Of a stretch of DNA of 64,000 bases, positions 35,782 to 62,496 are shown piece after piece. This stretch comes from Mesotaenium endlicherianum (lineage: Eukaryota > Streptophyta > Zygnematophyceae > Zygnematales > Mesotaeniaceae). How positions within the stretch are numbered: the first letter of the stretch is position 1; each line of letters starts with the position of its first letter. The DNA is taken from positions 374,242 to 438,241 of the forward strand of contig WELA01012833.1 of the NCBI GenBank assembly GCA_009602735.1. The letters run 5' to 3'. The notes beneath the pieces are model-generated. The model saw only the letters and a program-made list of their open reading frames with translations. It searched no databases and was not told where the DNA came from. The translations under genes were made by a program, and so were the position numbers.

Positions 35782-36257
35782 GGGGCTGTTATGTGCGAGA
35801 AACTCTGGATGAATCTCTTGTACCAATTGGCAAATCCCAAGAATGATTGGAGTTCTTTCTTGGTCGTGAGGGTTGGTCTTTTTAGAATAGACTGTGAAAA
35901 ATCATAGTGCACATTGAGTTGTACAGCGGGACGTGGGTTCAAAACATTGGCCCCTTTGGCCATACTTTCTTCGATAGTGCGCTCGTCCGCTGGCTGTCCT
36001 TCCCTCCTTTCTGCGTCTTCAGTAGTTTTTGCTAATCGTTCGGCTTCTAACTTGACTCTCTCCTCCTCAGCCTCCTGCGCTGCGACTGCGGCAATAGCAA
36101 CTGCCTCATTTGCAGCCTCTCTAGCTGCAGTATTTGCCATTGCTTCAGAATAGGTACGGGTTCCCACTACATGGCTTTCAACCTGGTTTTTGACGTTCTC
36201 GTTATCGTGGTTCTCCATGTATCGGGAGTTGCTAGTTTGAGACCTTGTCCTTACCAT
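35782..36257 (-). pseudogene. gag N-terminus fused directly to RT thumb, retrotransposon fragment
   Basis: The ATG complementing 36255-36257 opens a gag-like N-terminus (MVRTRSQTSNSRYMENHDN, then an Ala/Glu-rich coiled segment), which passes within about 120 codons into RT thumb sequence (ILKRPTLTTKKELQSFLGF, ANWYKRFIQSF). Rest of gag, protease and RT fingers/palm are absent, so this is an internally deleted element, or a chimera if the N join is misleading. Confidence 0.6.
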
Positions 36258-36278
36258 ACAAAGAAGACCGTGATAAGT

Positions 36279-36290
36279 GCTCCGATACCA
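36279..36290 (-). promoter_or_regulatory. Primer binding site (initiator Met tRNA type)
   Basis: Minus-strand TGGTATCGGAGC, one base from the common plant TGGTATCAGAGC, six bases inside the LTR end at 36297. It marks 36297-37017 as a 5' LTR of a minus-strand element. Confidence 0.75.
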
Positions 36291-36296
36291 CTAAAA

Positions 36297-37017
36297 TGAA
36301 TCGACTTACCAATAGACAACTAACAATAAATAAAGATCTTTGGATCAGCGACTACTCTTTATGGTAATTTTTGTTAACTGATTAAGCAGCAAAGGAAGAA
36401 CGTATTAGCGGCGGACAATACTCGCAAGTCAAATGCAAGTAAACGAGCATCAATATTGCAATCAGTAAACTCACACATAAGCAAGGCTAGAAGACAGTGC
36501 ATATCAATGGCTTCTCGCCTTGGATTCAGATATCTCTCAGTAAACTATATAAGAGAGTTGGCCTCGTTTTCGAATGCCGAACTTGAGAGCAATCCTAGCA
36601 TATGTACATGGAATGAGTTTACTTTTCAATGGTCAGTGCAATGGCACCGCCTACCCGAGAGTTAACCACGTTGGTAGCACCTCGGTAACCAAATCCATTA
36701 CCATCTCCCATCATCCCAAATCGCCATCCATCCTAAGGATGTCATCTGGCCATTCATCTAGCATATCACACTTAGATGCATATCTAGGCTGTTTGCTGCT
36801 ACCGAGTACGGAAGTCAGTTGGTTGTCAAAGAATGTATCAACAAGCTGACCTAAGTTGACTTCAACCTGCTGCTCCCGATCGAGTCAGTAAACTAATAAA
36901 CTTATGAAGTCCAGCGGACTGAATATTAACTGAAGTTCAGCAGGCTGAACTTATTTAACATTATATTCAAATGAATATTATATTCAACGATATATTGATT
37001 CATTATACATTTCAACA
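36297..37017 (-). repeat. LTR of a second family (LTR2), about 721 bp
   Basis: Minus-strand sequence ends AAGTCGATTCA next to the primer binding site and begins near TGTTGAAATGTATAATG. An inverted, related copy lies at 40229-42130. It is unrelated to the 497-bp chromovirus LTR at 32407. The outer boundary at 37017 is approximate and abuts a plus-strand integrase fragment. Confidence 0.6.
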
Positions 37018-37990
37018 ACCATGTGGTCTGCCAATATGGGTTACCCTCTAATATCATCTCGGACAGTGACTCAAAATTTACCTCCAAGTTCTGGCGAGCT
37101 TTAATGGGGTTAATGGGAGTCAAATAACTTCTCAGCACAACAAACCACCATCAAATTGATGGGCAAATTGAGAGAACTAACTGAGTTCTCCAAGACGTGC
37201 TGAGAGCTTATATAAACCAAAAACAGGATAATTGGGATGACCTGTTGCCTCAAATTCAATTCGCAGTCAACAGTGCAATGCACGCGTTAACGGGAAAGTA
37301 TCCTTTTGGACTCAATCTGGGTAGAGTCCCCAAATCTTCTTTAGATATGCTAGGGGAGTCTTAATCCACCCTGAGGGGATTGACAACCTAGTGGCCCTCG
37401 AGTTTGCTGACACCATGTCAGAAGTCCAACACAACCTGCACAAAGCCCAAGAAAATCAACAAGAATATGCTAATGAACGCCTGCGAAAGCTGACATTTTA
37501 TAAGGGCACTTTGGTCAAACTGCATTTTCAATATCTGTACCTCCCTGGTGTCATCAAGAAAAAGCTTGGTCCGGTTTGGGTCCGTCCAGATCCGGTGGTG
37601 CGCCGTGTCGATCAAAATGCTTACAAACTGAACATGTCAGCGGAATACAAGGGTCACCCAGTTTTTAATGTCTCTTTCCTAGAACCGTACATCAAGGGGA
37701 ACACGTTGTTCACAAGTCGGTTACCTGTCCAGCCGGGACCGGTCCTCGCTGTCCAGGATGTTGACCTTGAAGACTATGAGGTAGATGAGATTTTAGAAGC
37801 TCGCTCGATATTTCGATCATCTAAATATGTCATGAAATAACTGGTCAGAAGGAAGGGATACGATGCCTTTGGGGACACCTGGGAATTTAAAGACCATTTG
37901 ACCAATGCCAAAAGGGCGTTGAAACGCTTTTACCTTCGGGCGGCTGGGGACACCCCCTCAACTGTCATTTCAATTGACAGGGGAACGTGA
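37018..37990 (+). pseudogene. Integrase C-terminal half plus chromodomain of another chromovirus
   Basis: Plus strand: GLPSNIISDSDSKFTSKFW, NHHQIDGQIERTN, LRAYINQKQDNWDDLLPQI (second Asp and Glu of the DDE triad), frameshift near 37340, then EFADTMSEVQHNLHKAQ, GHPVFNVSFLEPYIKG, and a chromodomain (DYEVDEILEARSI ... RRKGYDAFGDTWEF). Stops: TAA about 37126, TGA about 37175, TAA 37838; terminal TGA 37988. The N-terminal half is missing; its left edge coincides with LTR2. Confidence 0.7.
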
Positions 37991-38352
37991 CAGGAGGTCT
38001 TGTGTCCATTTAAGTGAGGGGAATGTGCCGGTTAGGTGACAATTAGGCGACAGGAACGTGACACTTAAGTGTCAGCAAAGTGACAGATGTGACAGCCAGG
38101 CCCACCTTAAGCTAAGTGTGGAGGGTGTCCAACACTCGGAAGGAGGAAAGGACCAGCATACAAATCTCTTAACTCAACCTGCACACACATTCATTCGCTT
38201 ATTGTCACTGCACTACAGCCCCATTAATTCCTAGTACCCACCCTGTAAGAAAAAGGGAACGGACTTGCCATAATAATACCAAGTTACTTCTCCTCTTGCA
38301 TCTCTTGTGACATTCAAGGAGATCCTACTAACTTGTGTCTTTGCTACATGTG
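37991..38352 (+). other. Possible LTR or leader, GTGACA-rich; no gene
   Basis: The stretch following the integrase stop has repeated GTGACA/GACAGG words (37986-38095) and lies before a gag-like frame. It may be an LTR shared by adjoining elements, but I found no matching partner. Confidence 0.3.
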
Positions 38353-39925
38353 CAGGATGGTTCCCACAACATACAAGAAAGACAGGAAGCGCAAGGCAGA
38401 AGAAGCCAAGAGAACAATGGAGTGCTACCAGAAAGAACTGGCGGCGACGTCCCTCACCAGGAGAGAACACGACAGGGTCCGCAAACTACAAGAGGCGGCA
38501 GAAGAGGCACAGAGGAAGAAGGAACAGGTGGCGAAAAAGCTCAGGTTAGCTGAGGAGGAGAGGCAGAAGAAACAACAAGAAGAAGCGGCGGCCGCGGAGG
38601 AAGAAAGGAAGAAGGAGGAAGATGAGAAGTAGAATAGCCTGGCCACTTACAGCTATATTGTGGTGGGTGGCCAAACCTCTGATAACCTGAAGGAGGCATT
38701 ATTGGCAGCGCAGGAGATCAACCGAGTTGCCCAGCAAACAGTGCTGCAGAAGCAGGGAGCTGAAGCTCTAGATTGGTATGTTAAAACACACACTGGTGTG
38801 GCCCTCTACGAAGACTATGCCAAGATGGTGGGGTCTATAGGAGAGCAAGCACGGTTCCTTGCAAATGACTCGGAAGATAAGCCAGTACCAGTACCTGCAT
38901 AGTAGGAAATTAGAGACTCGTCAAGATGGTGAGCATGTAGCCTGATAGTTTTAAAGATGCAGTATTTTACCTGACACTGTTGCCAGCCTACAATGAGGTT
39001 GAGAGGAGGAGCTGGGAGTACTTGGCCAAGGGAACAGGGCAGCAAATGTTCTCTCCCCACTTGTTTTCTTGTAAGCTGAAAAAGGCTGAACATGGCCACA
39101 GTACTACCAGCAGGCCACAGACTGGAGGTGGATGACCGTCCTTAACAAGAAGCAGGACTGTGAACGGGCCTACCCAAGTGACTTCCACTATGGGCTGGAC
39201 GGCTACCTCATCCTACCACCTCACATTGCCCCTTGGGACCCCAGGCTTAATGGATGCCTGAGTAATATGAACGCAGAAACCAAGGAGCACAGGAGGAGAG
39301 GAAGAGACTACTTCTCTAAGGGGAAGCATGCCTTTGTCAAATGGGCAAAGAATGCGGCCGGATAGATATCAGCAAGCTGAAGGCCAAGCAACCTCCAGCT
39401 CGTCCTAAGAAAGGAAGGTCAGTAGACTTTTCCATGTCTACCAAGGAGCAGGATGACTTAGTGGACAAGACCCCTACCCTCTCAGAGGAGGAAGATGAGG
39501 AGGATGAGGAAGAAGAACAGGGCAGGGAAGAGGCATCAACCGCTGGAGCCCAAGCGACCCAGGGGCAGCAGAGGCAGGGACTCCTAGGGGGCCCAGATCA
39601 AGTGTATAGACTGTGACCCCTACTGTGGTGGCAACAGGACCTCGCGCTCGGTCTCCTAGCCCACCTGCCCAGGCAGGGGAGGAAGCTGATCTGACTATGT
39701 TTGGCAGCAGAAAAAGGAAAAAATCCCCAGAGGACAAAGATATCAGAAGGAGTACACGCGGGGTAGCCAGAGGTATACTGGCCACTCCCTTCAGTCAGGG
39801 ACATGTATTTCTTGCCAATGTATTTCAACATTCTACTGGGTTGCCTATCTACGTGGGGATCAACACCCAAGTGCAATTGAAGAGCAGGTTGCAATCCTCC
39901 ATTATCCTCGTGGTCCAACTTTAGA
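38353..39925 (+). pseudogene. Coiled-coil gag-like polyprotein remnant, family unassigned
   Basis: From ATG 38357 the frame encodes a highly charged coiled coil (REHDRVRKLQEAAEEAQRKK, then Glu/Lys-rich to 38629), a TAG at 38630, then SYIVVGGQTSDNLKEALLAA and QGAEALDWYVKTHTGVALYE to 38902. After further stops and shifts come FYLTLLPAYNEVE, ATDWRWMTV-like sequence, a segment with FHYGLDGYLILPPHIAPWDP (39132-39363) and an acidic/Gln-rich tail (39360-39616). A second copy of the middle part lies inverted at about 61031-61229. I do not recognise the family; repetition and context suggest a retroelement gag. Confidence 0.45.
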
Positions 39926-40228
39926 ACAAACAGGGTTCCTTAAAAGGCCAGCTGACAGACCTAGAGGGCTGTCCAAATCTAGGTCCAGATCTCAGTCTCC
40001 TGATCCTGGGGCCCCAGGGACATCTTCCTAGATCTCGAAACCATCCTCCAATCAAGCCTTGCTAGAGGTCTCTCAGTTTGCACCCCACAACGGAAGTGGA
40101 CTGAGGGTGGAGGTGACAGTTCGCTGTCACTAGTGATCGCCACAGCTAGGCAACAGTGTTGAAGCAAGAGGCAGGCGGTGGGAAGATTAGTACTGTCACT
40201 TCTCTAGAAATAATTGTACAGTTTATTG

Positions 40229-42130
40229 TGTCGAGGCGACAACAATTTAAATTGGAGGGATTATAATAAATCAGTATATTGGTAGATATAATATTCATTT
40301 GAATATGATACTTAATTGAGTTCAACATGCTGAACTTTAGTCAATATTCAGTCTGCTGGACTTTTAATAATAATCAGTCCAATGACTCAGCCGAGAGCAG
40401 CAGGTTGAAGTCAATTTAGGTCAGCTTGCTGACACATTCTTTGACAGCCAGCTGACTTCCGTACATGGTAGCAGGGAATTGCCTAGTTATGCATGTCATG
40501 ATTTATTAAGTCGAGGTTGACGTACAAAACCAAGCTCTACGTGTGTGAACCATCAACCTAGGAAGACCAACTTTGCATTGACTTTACGCATCCATATGTT
40601 GACCTTCTCTAGATTTCCGAGTCACCATAGTGTAGCGCGTCGAAGCATCTTCCGAATGGCACCGGTTTCGCGTCATTTGGCATATTATCGAGCGAGATAG
40701 ACGCGATCTAGTCCGCACTCCTTTCGGCACGTAGCGGAACCACACCAAATGGCCAACTTGTGACTCCATGCACCCAAAGGTGACAATGTTGACTATTCGT
40801 GACCCCAAGGACCCCTAGCTTTGTGCGCACAAATCCGCGAGCCCTTTAGACTACATAAGTCTTGCATTTCCATAGTATAAGTGCATCATTGAGGCTATAA
40901 TTTGGTGACTGCATCACCTACTCCTAGAGGAAGCTTCCTCAAGTTCCAGATTCACTTTTGAGGCGCTATCTAGGTAGAACTACCCAAGGTAAGCTCCACC
41001 AATGAGAGACACTTAGCATATTCTACGTGCTTTACTTTGATTGGTTTGAGTTATGCTTAGCCTATAGGAGTGCTAGTACATGCCTTGTACACATTAGTAG
41101 ACATAGGAGAGCCTCCTAGAGTGACTACATGCATTGGATCCGCCGCATACAACGCCGGGTTTTCAGGTTTATCAGTGCTAGAGATGTCCCTAGAGGAACA
41201 TCTATTTAGAAGTCCCATTATGCAAGTTGTAAGTCACAGAGATTATCAGTAAAGCTTACACTTTTATCTCTTGTGTTTTCAGGACCACTTAGTCTCTCTC
41301 TTGTGAAGAGCAAGCCTTGCTGGCTTCCAGTCACTAGAAGAACTTCACAAGTGGTGAGCAAAGTCACAGCTTATACCCCCTTGCCATAGGACTTCTCTTG
41401 AAGATCATGATGTGCTTCTAGTGATCTTTTGGGCCAGACTTCATTAGTTGTTTTCCTACCAGATTACAGTCTTGAGGTGCTCACTTTGGAGAGTACACAC
41501 TCCTTAATTAAAGCATTTGACGCTTGACTGTCGTTTGGCTATAAAGCCACATGTATTGTAGACTTCATTGCAGCATAGCCTGCTTGCATATTATGCATTG
41601 CTTGTGTCGATGATACGCACCCGACCTCCTATCGCACGACATGCATCTAAGTGTGATATGCTGGATAAGCGGACAGATGACATCCTTAGGATGGATGGCT
41701 GTTCGGGATGATGGGAGATGGCAGTGGATTTGGTTAACCGAGATTCTACGAGCGCGGTTAACTCCCGGGTAGACGGTGCCATCGCACTTGCCGTTGAACA
41801 GTAAACTCATTCCAAGTAAATATGCTAGGATTGCTCTCGAGTTCGGCATTCGGAAACGAGGCCAACTCTCTTGTATAGCTTACTGAGAGACGTATGAATC
41901 CAAGGCGAGAAGTCATTGATACGAACTGTCTTCTAACCTTGCTTATGTACGAGTTTACTGATTGCATGATTGATGCTCGTTTACTAGCTTTTGACTTGTG
42001 AGTAGTGTTCGCTGCTAGTGTATTGTCTTGCGCTGCTAAATCATCAGTTAACAGATAATACCATACAGATTACTTGCTGATATAAAGATCTTCTATCAAT
42101 TGTTAAATCGCCAATTGGTAAGTCGATTCA
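40229..42130 (+). repeat. LTR2-family copy (plus strand) interrupted by a solo LTR
   Basis: 40229-40493 plus 41642-42130 together match 36297-37017 in inverted orientation (for example GACTTCCGTAC and the GTCGATTCA end). The 1148-bp insertion 40494-41641 explains the extra length. No primer binding site follows 42130, so this is a 3' or solo LTR. Confidence 0.6.
40494..41641 (+). mobile_element. Solo LTR (family 1), nested in LTR2 copy
   Basis: Begins TGTCATGATTTATTAAG, ends CGCACGACA, flanked by 4-bp TGCA on both sides. It matches 14765-15911 inverted along its whole length. Removing it joins the two halves of the LTR2 copy at the position that is continuous near 36780 in the other copy. 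Confidence 0.75.
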
Positions 42131-43793
42131 TTCCATGCAAGCCCTGCATGCATGAGCTCTTGCGCTTGTACACGTAATATGTTTCAATTATCTATGAGGG
42201 GGGAAAAGTCCTCGTCTAGTTGTCTTCTTGAGCTGGGAATATGTATCAGAGAATACAATTTTGTGTGCGAGTGGGGTGGGAGCACTTGCAAGAATCTTTT
42301 GGGGCGTTGTATCAGAGATGTTTTGAACACAGCTACTTGAGAGCTAAGGAGGTTCTAGGTGTTTCTTCTTTTGTGTTTATTCCGCACAATGAGGCGACTA
42401 GATGGGCTCTAGTTCAAAGCACCACATGCCCATTTCATCAGAATATGGTCATTGGGTGCTTGTGTATATCAAGAGCACGCATGCAAAGTTTTGCACATCT
42501 TTTCCACTTCTTTAAGGGACGTCTGATGTGGTTATGACTTGCAGATAATGTTTTTACCAAAATAAGCTATATTTCAATAAGAAAAAATTTTGCATTCCAC
42601 ATCAATGATGTATTCAAAAAGCAATGATCTTCGCATCAAAAGAGGTTATGCTGGCGTTATAAGCTATCTTAGTAAGATAAATCCAAAATTGGGTGCGGTA
42701 GTTGCTTCTTAGCTTTTCATGATCAATAATGCAAACTCTAATAGTCGGGTTTTATGATACTTTACGCATGCATTGAACAAAATATTGAAATACTTTTTTG
42801 GGTACTTAACTTATGCATCTTGATGTATGCTATCGATGCTCATTCAATGTGATCGCCCAAACTCTGCTTCCGTTTCTACTTCTGATTCTACTTTAGTTTT
42901 GGAAACCTAACACCGGCTCACTACTTGGTGTGGAGGCCAGTGCCCGTTAGTGATGCCCCTGTGGTCAATCCCAATACCGCTCAGTCCGATAACACTTTCC
43001 TTTGCTTGGCCCGACCATGCCAGTGCGGTAACTCTTCCCTATGCTCGGCCCGACGATGCCATCCAAGCTGCTCCAAAGGCAGCCAACTTCCTGCCAAATA
43101 GTATGAGGCCTGAGGCTTGCAACAGTCAAGTCCGTGTTCTCACAGCCTTTCCTTTCCACTGATTGATTTCCCCTTTGCACCCCCCCCAAGCTATTCCAAA
43201 GCTCCCCTGCTCCACTCCCCGTCGATGGGTGGCCCGTCCTGTTCCAGTAGATGCGCCTCCTAGTTCGTACCGACACAACCCTTCTCCTGGTCCTAGCTCC
43301 TAGTACCGCACATCCAAGCTAACTGTACCACTTCAATGTGTGCATCCATTGTCAAATGCGCTCCAAACTTGAATGTTTAGAAACATCCCTATTCTTCATA
43401 AGCATTGATAATACACACTGACATGGTCGGAACTACGTTGTAAGTCTTGCTAAATATAATCTTATTCTATAGCCAGCAACCTCAACCTGGCAACGTCGTA
43501 GACCGACATTCCAGAACTATAGAGGATATCATACTTTAAGCCGCTTGTGAAAGTAACAGTTAGAATGTATAAATAGTGAAGGCATGGTAAATGTAGAATG
43601 AAATTTACATACTAAAATCGATGACCACACCTTAAAGCGAAGGCTTTTAGCAGTTCTTTGGAAGAAGAAATTGAACACCATTGCGGCTTCAAGACAAATG
43701 GAAGTGGTGACAGACCGATGCTTGAAAGGTCAACTCGGACAACCTCAGACCACACTTTTTGCCTCAGGAAACTTCCTTCAGAAAAACCTTCCA
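42131..43793. other. Intergenic, 3' flank of copy B; no gene recognised
   Basis: I see no frame with recognisable similarity. On the minus strand, 43605-43609 reads TGTAA about 185 nt after the stop of copy B; this is the usual poly(A) word in chlorophytes, but it is too short to rely on. Confidence 0.35.
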
Positions 43794-58587
<14,794 letters not shown>

Positions 58588-61030
58588 TGTAAGCTATTTA
58601 ATGATCTGCTGGCGACCTTGAAAGTTGTTACATTAGGCGCACAATACATATGTTACCAATATACGCAATCAATGTTATGTGACCGAGTCATACGTGTCCA
58701 CAAACTTCACGTTTAGAAACGACGCTCAAAGCATTTGCCTGGAGTCATAGCTCGCTTGAACAACGTCCAAGATCCAACCATTTTTATGATTGTAGAGTTT
58801 CGAATTCTGATTCAGCATGTTTTACCTGTATTTCACATCAGCTTTTCACATCTCAACTACATGACAAACACATGTTGCTGATATATCAGCTACAAGACGT
58901 CCGCTTGCGCTGTGGCAGCGTTAAAAAAGACGACGCGCAAGCAAGAATAGAGGCCGGCCCACTGGCCGCCCAGTATGATTGGGACTGTCGTTAAGTGTTG
59001 AAATTGGCTGAAATTGCCGTGTTCTCTCACGGACTTTTCGGTCGGTGTTGCCCAAAAGTCCATATGTAGCAATATGTAGTGCGTCTTGGACTCCTGAGTC
59101 CCGACTCCTGGACTTCATTGTGAAATATCGGATCTGGACGAGACAGGGACAAGACCCCGGATGAGGAGTCAGGACAACTGACAAATGTATCATCTGAACG
59201 GAACCGGACGATGCAAGCAATGCAAACAGATAAAGATTGGTCCGAGACGAAACTGGGGATATGCGAGTGATGGCCGGGTCAATGCAAGTGATGGCCGGGT
59301 CGCAGGCGTAAGCTCACGAAGAATAGTTGGGTCAACCTCGTGAGTGCAGCGTGAGTGCAGCACTCCAGTTGTCACTCAATGCCACCCAGTGCGACCTGCA
59401 ACGATAAGCTAAGCATTTGGGTCAACTCGAGGATTTCAAGCAGTGAGGGACAACCAAGGTAGGCGAGGGGTAAACTGTGCGTCATCACCAGTCATCACAA
59501 CCTTTTTGCCAAGGTACAAAACAAAAGTTTGAATAGTATTGGAATAGGAGCAAGACATGACCATGAGTGAGGGTTGCATACCATAGTCAAGTTCATGTTC
59601 ATTGAAGAACATTGCTCTACTAAACTTCACATCATCACTCAGTTGAACCATTGTAGTACGTTTAGTCTCATGCACTCATTGCTTCTTGAAATGTGTCTCT
59701 TTGTTTTTGTAGGACATGCTCTTACAAAATCCATAAGGTTAATGCTCCCCTCTAGGTTTTATGAACTTCGGTAACATGAGGCTTGGATATAGGACTGATG
59801 CCTCGCCCAACCTTCAATTGGAGTATCTTCTCGGGCAGATATATGCATTACCGGCTCGTTGTGGTTAAGAGAAACGTATGCCTACCTATTTTGCCCTCTT
59901 TGATTTTCTTCCGTCGTACCTATGGGGGGGAACTTGGGCACTAATCTTCCATAATTTTGAATTTGGAGCCTTCAATTTTTTAATCTTGTCACTTGATTTC
60001 CCAAGTTTGATTTCAGGGCGCTATTAATACATATTTGTTTAATTAAAGTTCACTAAGTCACTGTACTAATTTTGACATTTTGATTTCAGGGCGCTAATTT
60101 AAAACCTTGAATTTTGGGCGCTATTTCACCTGGATTTTCGAAGGGAGTTCCCCCCCATGGTTGTACCAAATGTGAGAATAGAAGATACAAGGGGTGTTGT
60201 GTTGGTGGCCGTTGTGTCCAGATTCTCTACAAGTGTATTCAATTAAGTCGCTGTCGTAACAGTGACCGTCGACAGACGCTAGGCATGGACACCCCTAATC
60301 TACACAAGTGCTGAAATAGCAAGGACAGGACGTGACTCTGAAGGACTGAACAAGAACTGGCTAATCCAGGTGCTGTGGGTACAAACCCCCCCTATTAGGG
60401 GGAAAGCCCACATCTTTTGAGCTGTAAATGAAAGAGAATACGAGAGGTCTGAACTGGGCACTAATGGGCACTGATGGGCAATTGAGCAGCTACTAAGCAC
60501 GAACTGAGGAGCGAAAAATGAGCTATGAAAACCACACGCCGAGGTACAGGCGGGCATTCTAGGCTAAGCACAGCCCGTAGGCAGATAAGCAAGGCACGAG
60601 CTAAGGTGCAAAGCGTTGTTATGGCCGCGAGAGAAATTAGCAAGATCGCGACTTAAGGTGAGTTGTGGAGTGTACTTCGAGCATCCTACACATAGAAGTG
60701 AGGAAGACAACGACACAACATCACACAAACTCACTCAGTTGATCACATCACAAGATAGGAATAAACTCACTCACAAAAGCGAACATCCAAAGCTAACACC
60801 GAAATGGTGTTAGCTCGCGGCCTAAGTAGCGTGCCCTTGAATGCTAAGCCCAGTGCCTGCGAAACACAATCAAACTCTACCAACTACAATGAACGCGTCA
60901 TCGCGTCATCTCACACAAATCCGAAATCAACTAAATATGAAAGAGAGGTGAACCTAGAGGTTGACAAGCACACGTACAACTAGTGACCAGACAAAAGGAA
61001 CCCGACACCCCAATGTCCCCTACTCTCTCT
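58588..61030. other. Intergenic 5' flank of copy B; no gene recognised
   Basis: There is no credible coding region. It presumably contains the promoter of copy B just above 58587, without a motif I can assign. A candidate MITE lies at 59922-60158. Confidence 0.4.
59922..60158. mobile_element. Candidate MITE, 237 bp with 13-bp terminal inverted repeats
   Basis: Left end ATGGGGGGGAACT and right end AGTTCCCCCCCAT are perfect inverted repeats. The interior is AT-rich and non-coding, with TTGATTTCAGGGCGCTA repeated twice. I see no clear target duplication, so superfamily is not assigned. Confidence 0.45.
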
Positions 61031-61229
61031 AACCCCCTCGGTCACACTCCTGCTTCTTATTTGTGACGGTCATCCACCTCCAGTCTGTTGGCTGCTGGTA
61101 GTACTGGGGTCCGTGCTCCGCCTTCCTCAGTTTACACGAGAACCAGTGGGGAGAAAACATCTGCTGTCTTGCTTCCCTGGCCAAGTACACCCAGCTCCTT
61201 CTCTCAACTTCATTCTAAGCTGGCTCTAG
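61031..61229 (-). pseudogene. Fragment of the coiled-coil gag-like element (second copy)
   Basis: Minus-strand sequence matches about 38995-39150 plus-strand sequence. Readable phrases: QQMFSPHWFSCKLRKAEHG, QYYQQPTDWRWMTVTNKKQ. It is cut at 61229 by the LTR of chromovirus copy 2, which inserted here. Confidence 0.55.
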
Positions 61230-61730
61230 TGAAACAGATAGATAAAGTGCTTAGTACAATAGAATACTTTATCTATTCAAGACAAGGATCTTTGAACACA
61301 AGTGGTAGCTTCTTGAAAGAGAGATGGCTTCTTGAAAGTTAATATATTTCTGGATTTTGGCAAGTACAAGAGTGATTCTGGAATGTCTTTCTATGTTCTA
61401 GCTCTTGTTTATATACTTGCTACATAAGTAATTTCTAGGAAGGTGTATGTTGATGTGTTGGCACCCAACACATCCCAAAACTTGCCACCTCTTTCTAGAA
61501 TAATGTACACATGTCCTTTTGACCTAAAAATGGCACATCTGACTTTTGCCACATGGAGTTCTTCTAGGTCTTTCCTCTAACTTCGAAAATGCCTTGGAAG
61601 GTTCAAAGGACATGAACCAAGTTACTAGAGTACCTATTCACACTTGACTCCACACAATACTACTCCAAATATATTTGAAAACATTAAAATATATGCAAAC
61701 TAATATATAATAACTCAAATCACTACATCA
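61230..61730 (-). repeat. 3' LTR of chromovirus copy 2 (about 501 bp)
   Basis: Plus-strand start TGAAACAGATAG, end CACTACATCA, then C run. Colinear with 32407-32903, with scattered differences including a short AT insertion. Confidence 0.75.
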
Positions 61731-62496
61731 CCCCCCCCATAGAAAAAGCGACGTCTCGGCGCGTCAAGTCAGGTCGTACACATGTGGAGCAAACTAGTCA
61801 ACAGTTTCAAGTCAGATGCCACACATGTGAAGAGGACTAGTCAAAGGCGCCAAGTCAGGTGCTACACATGTAAGGTAGACTAGGCAAGGTCGTAGGTGGT
61901 GTGACCTTATTGGCTAGCCTACTCCTTAATGATAAAGAAAATTGTACAAGTTGGCCCAGAATCTGCCACGAATTCAAAAATTCATAGCGGCCACAGAACT
62001 GCTCCAAATCTGAAAATTCGAGTGCCAGACGGACCGCGTCGGAGAACTCTACCGGGTCACCAAATTTGAGAGCATTCTCATTTCTGGAGTGTCGTTGAGA
62101 GCTGAGAGAGTAGGCACTCCTCCAAATCTGTGCAGAAACTTCTGAAAATCATAAGTCCTTCTATACTTCTCCAAATTCTGCAAACTAAGTCTCAAACTGG
62201 GCGCTGTAAGATGTTCTACCAGAGTCTTGAGTTTCAGAGCATTCCAAGTTCAGGGGAAGGCACAATGTCAGAAGGCATATTCTGTCCTAACAATGCCAGC
62301 AGCCTGACCCCCTTCTACTTAGAGCATCATATCTCTCTCACCAGTGCTCCAAATTGAGCAAACTTGGACTCTAAATGACCGGCTACTCATGGACTACAGC
62401 CAGGTAAATTTTCAGAATTTATTATGCAGAGACCTATTACCAGTAGCAGTTTTAGTTTTCTGTCCAGAAACTGCGAGAAGAGAAGAGTGTCTAATG

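Larger units (their letters stand above)
32407..36257 (-). mobile_element. Ty3/gypsy chromovirus copy 1 (minus strand, chimeric or internally deleted)
   Basis: 3' LTR at 32407-32903, polypurine run at 32904-32910, 3' untranslated region, then RNase H-integrase-chromodomain frame (33667-35780). At 35781 a single N joins it to a short gag-RT fusion (35782-36257). No matching 5' LTR is present: upstream of the gag start lies a primer binding site and an unrelated LTR (36297-37017). Copy 2 at 61230-64000 is nearly identical through the 3' half. Confidence 0.75.

Noticed and set aside
14765-41641. A giant DNA transposon with 1.15-kb terminal inverted repeats
   Set aside because: Each repeat has TG...CA ends and its own 4-bp target duplication, and the right copy sits inside another LTR, so they are independent solo LTRs.
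42150-42620. Possible copia-type RNase H remnant on the plus strand
   Set aside because: Only a vague ADNVFTK-like phrase near a stop; no second motif and no LTR context.
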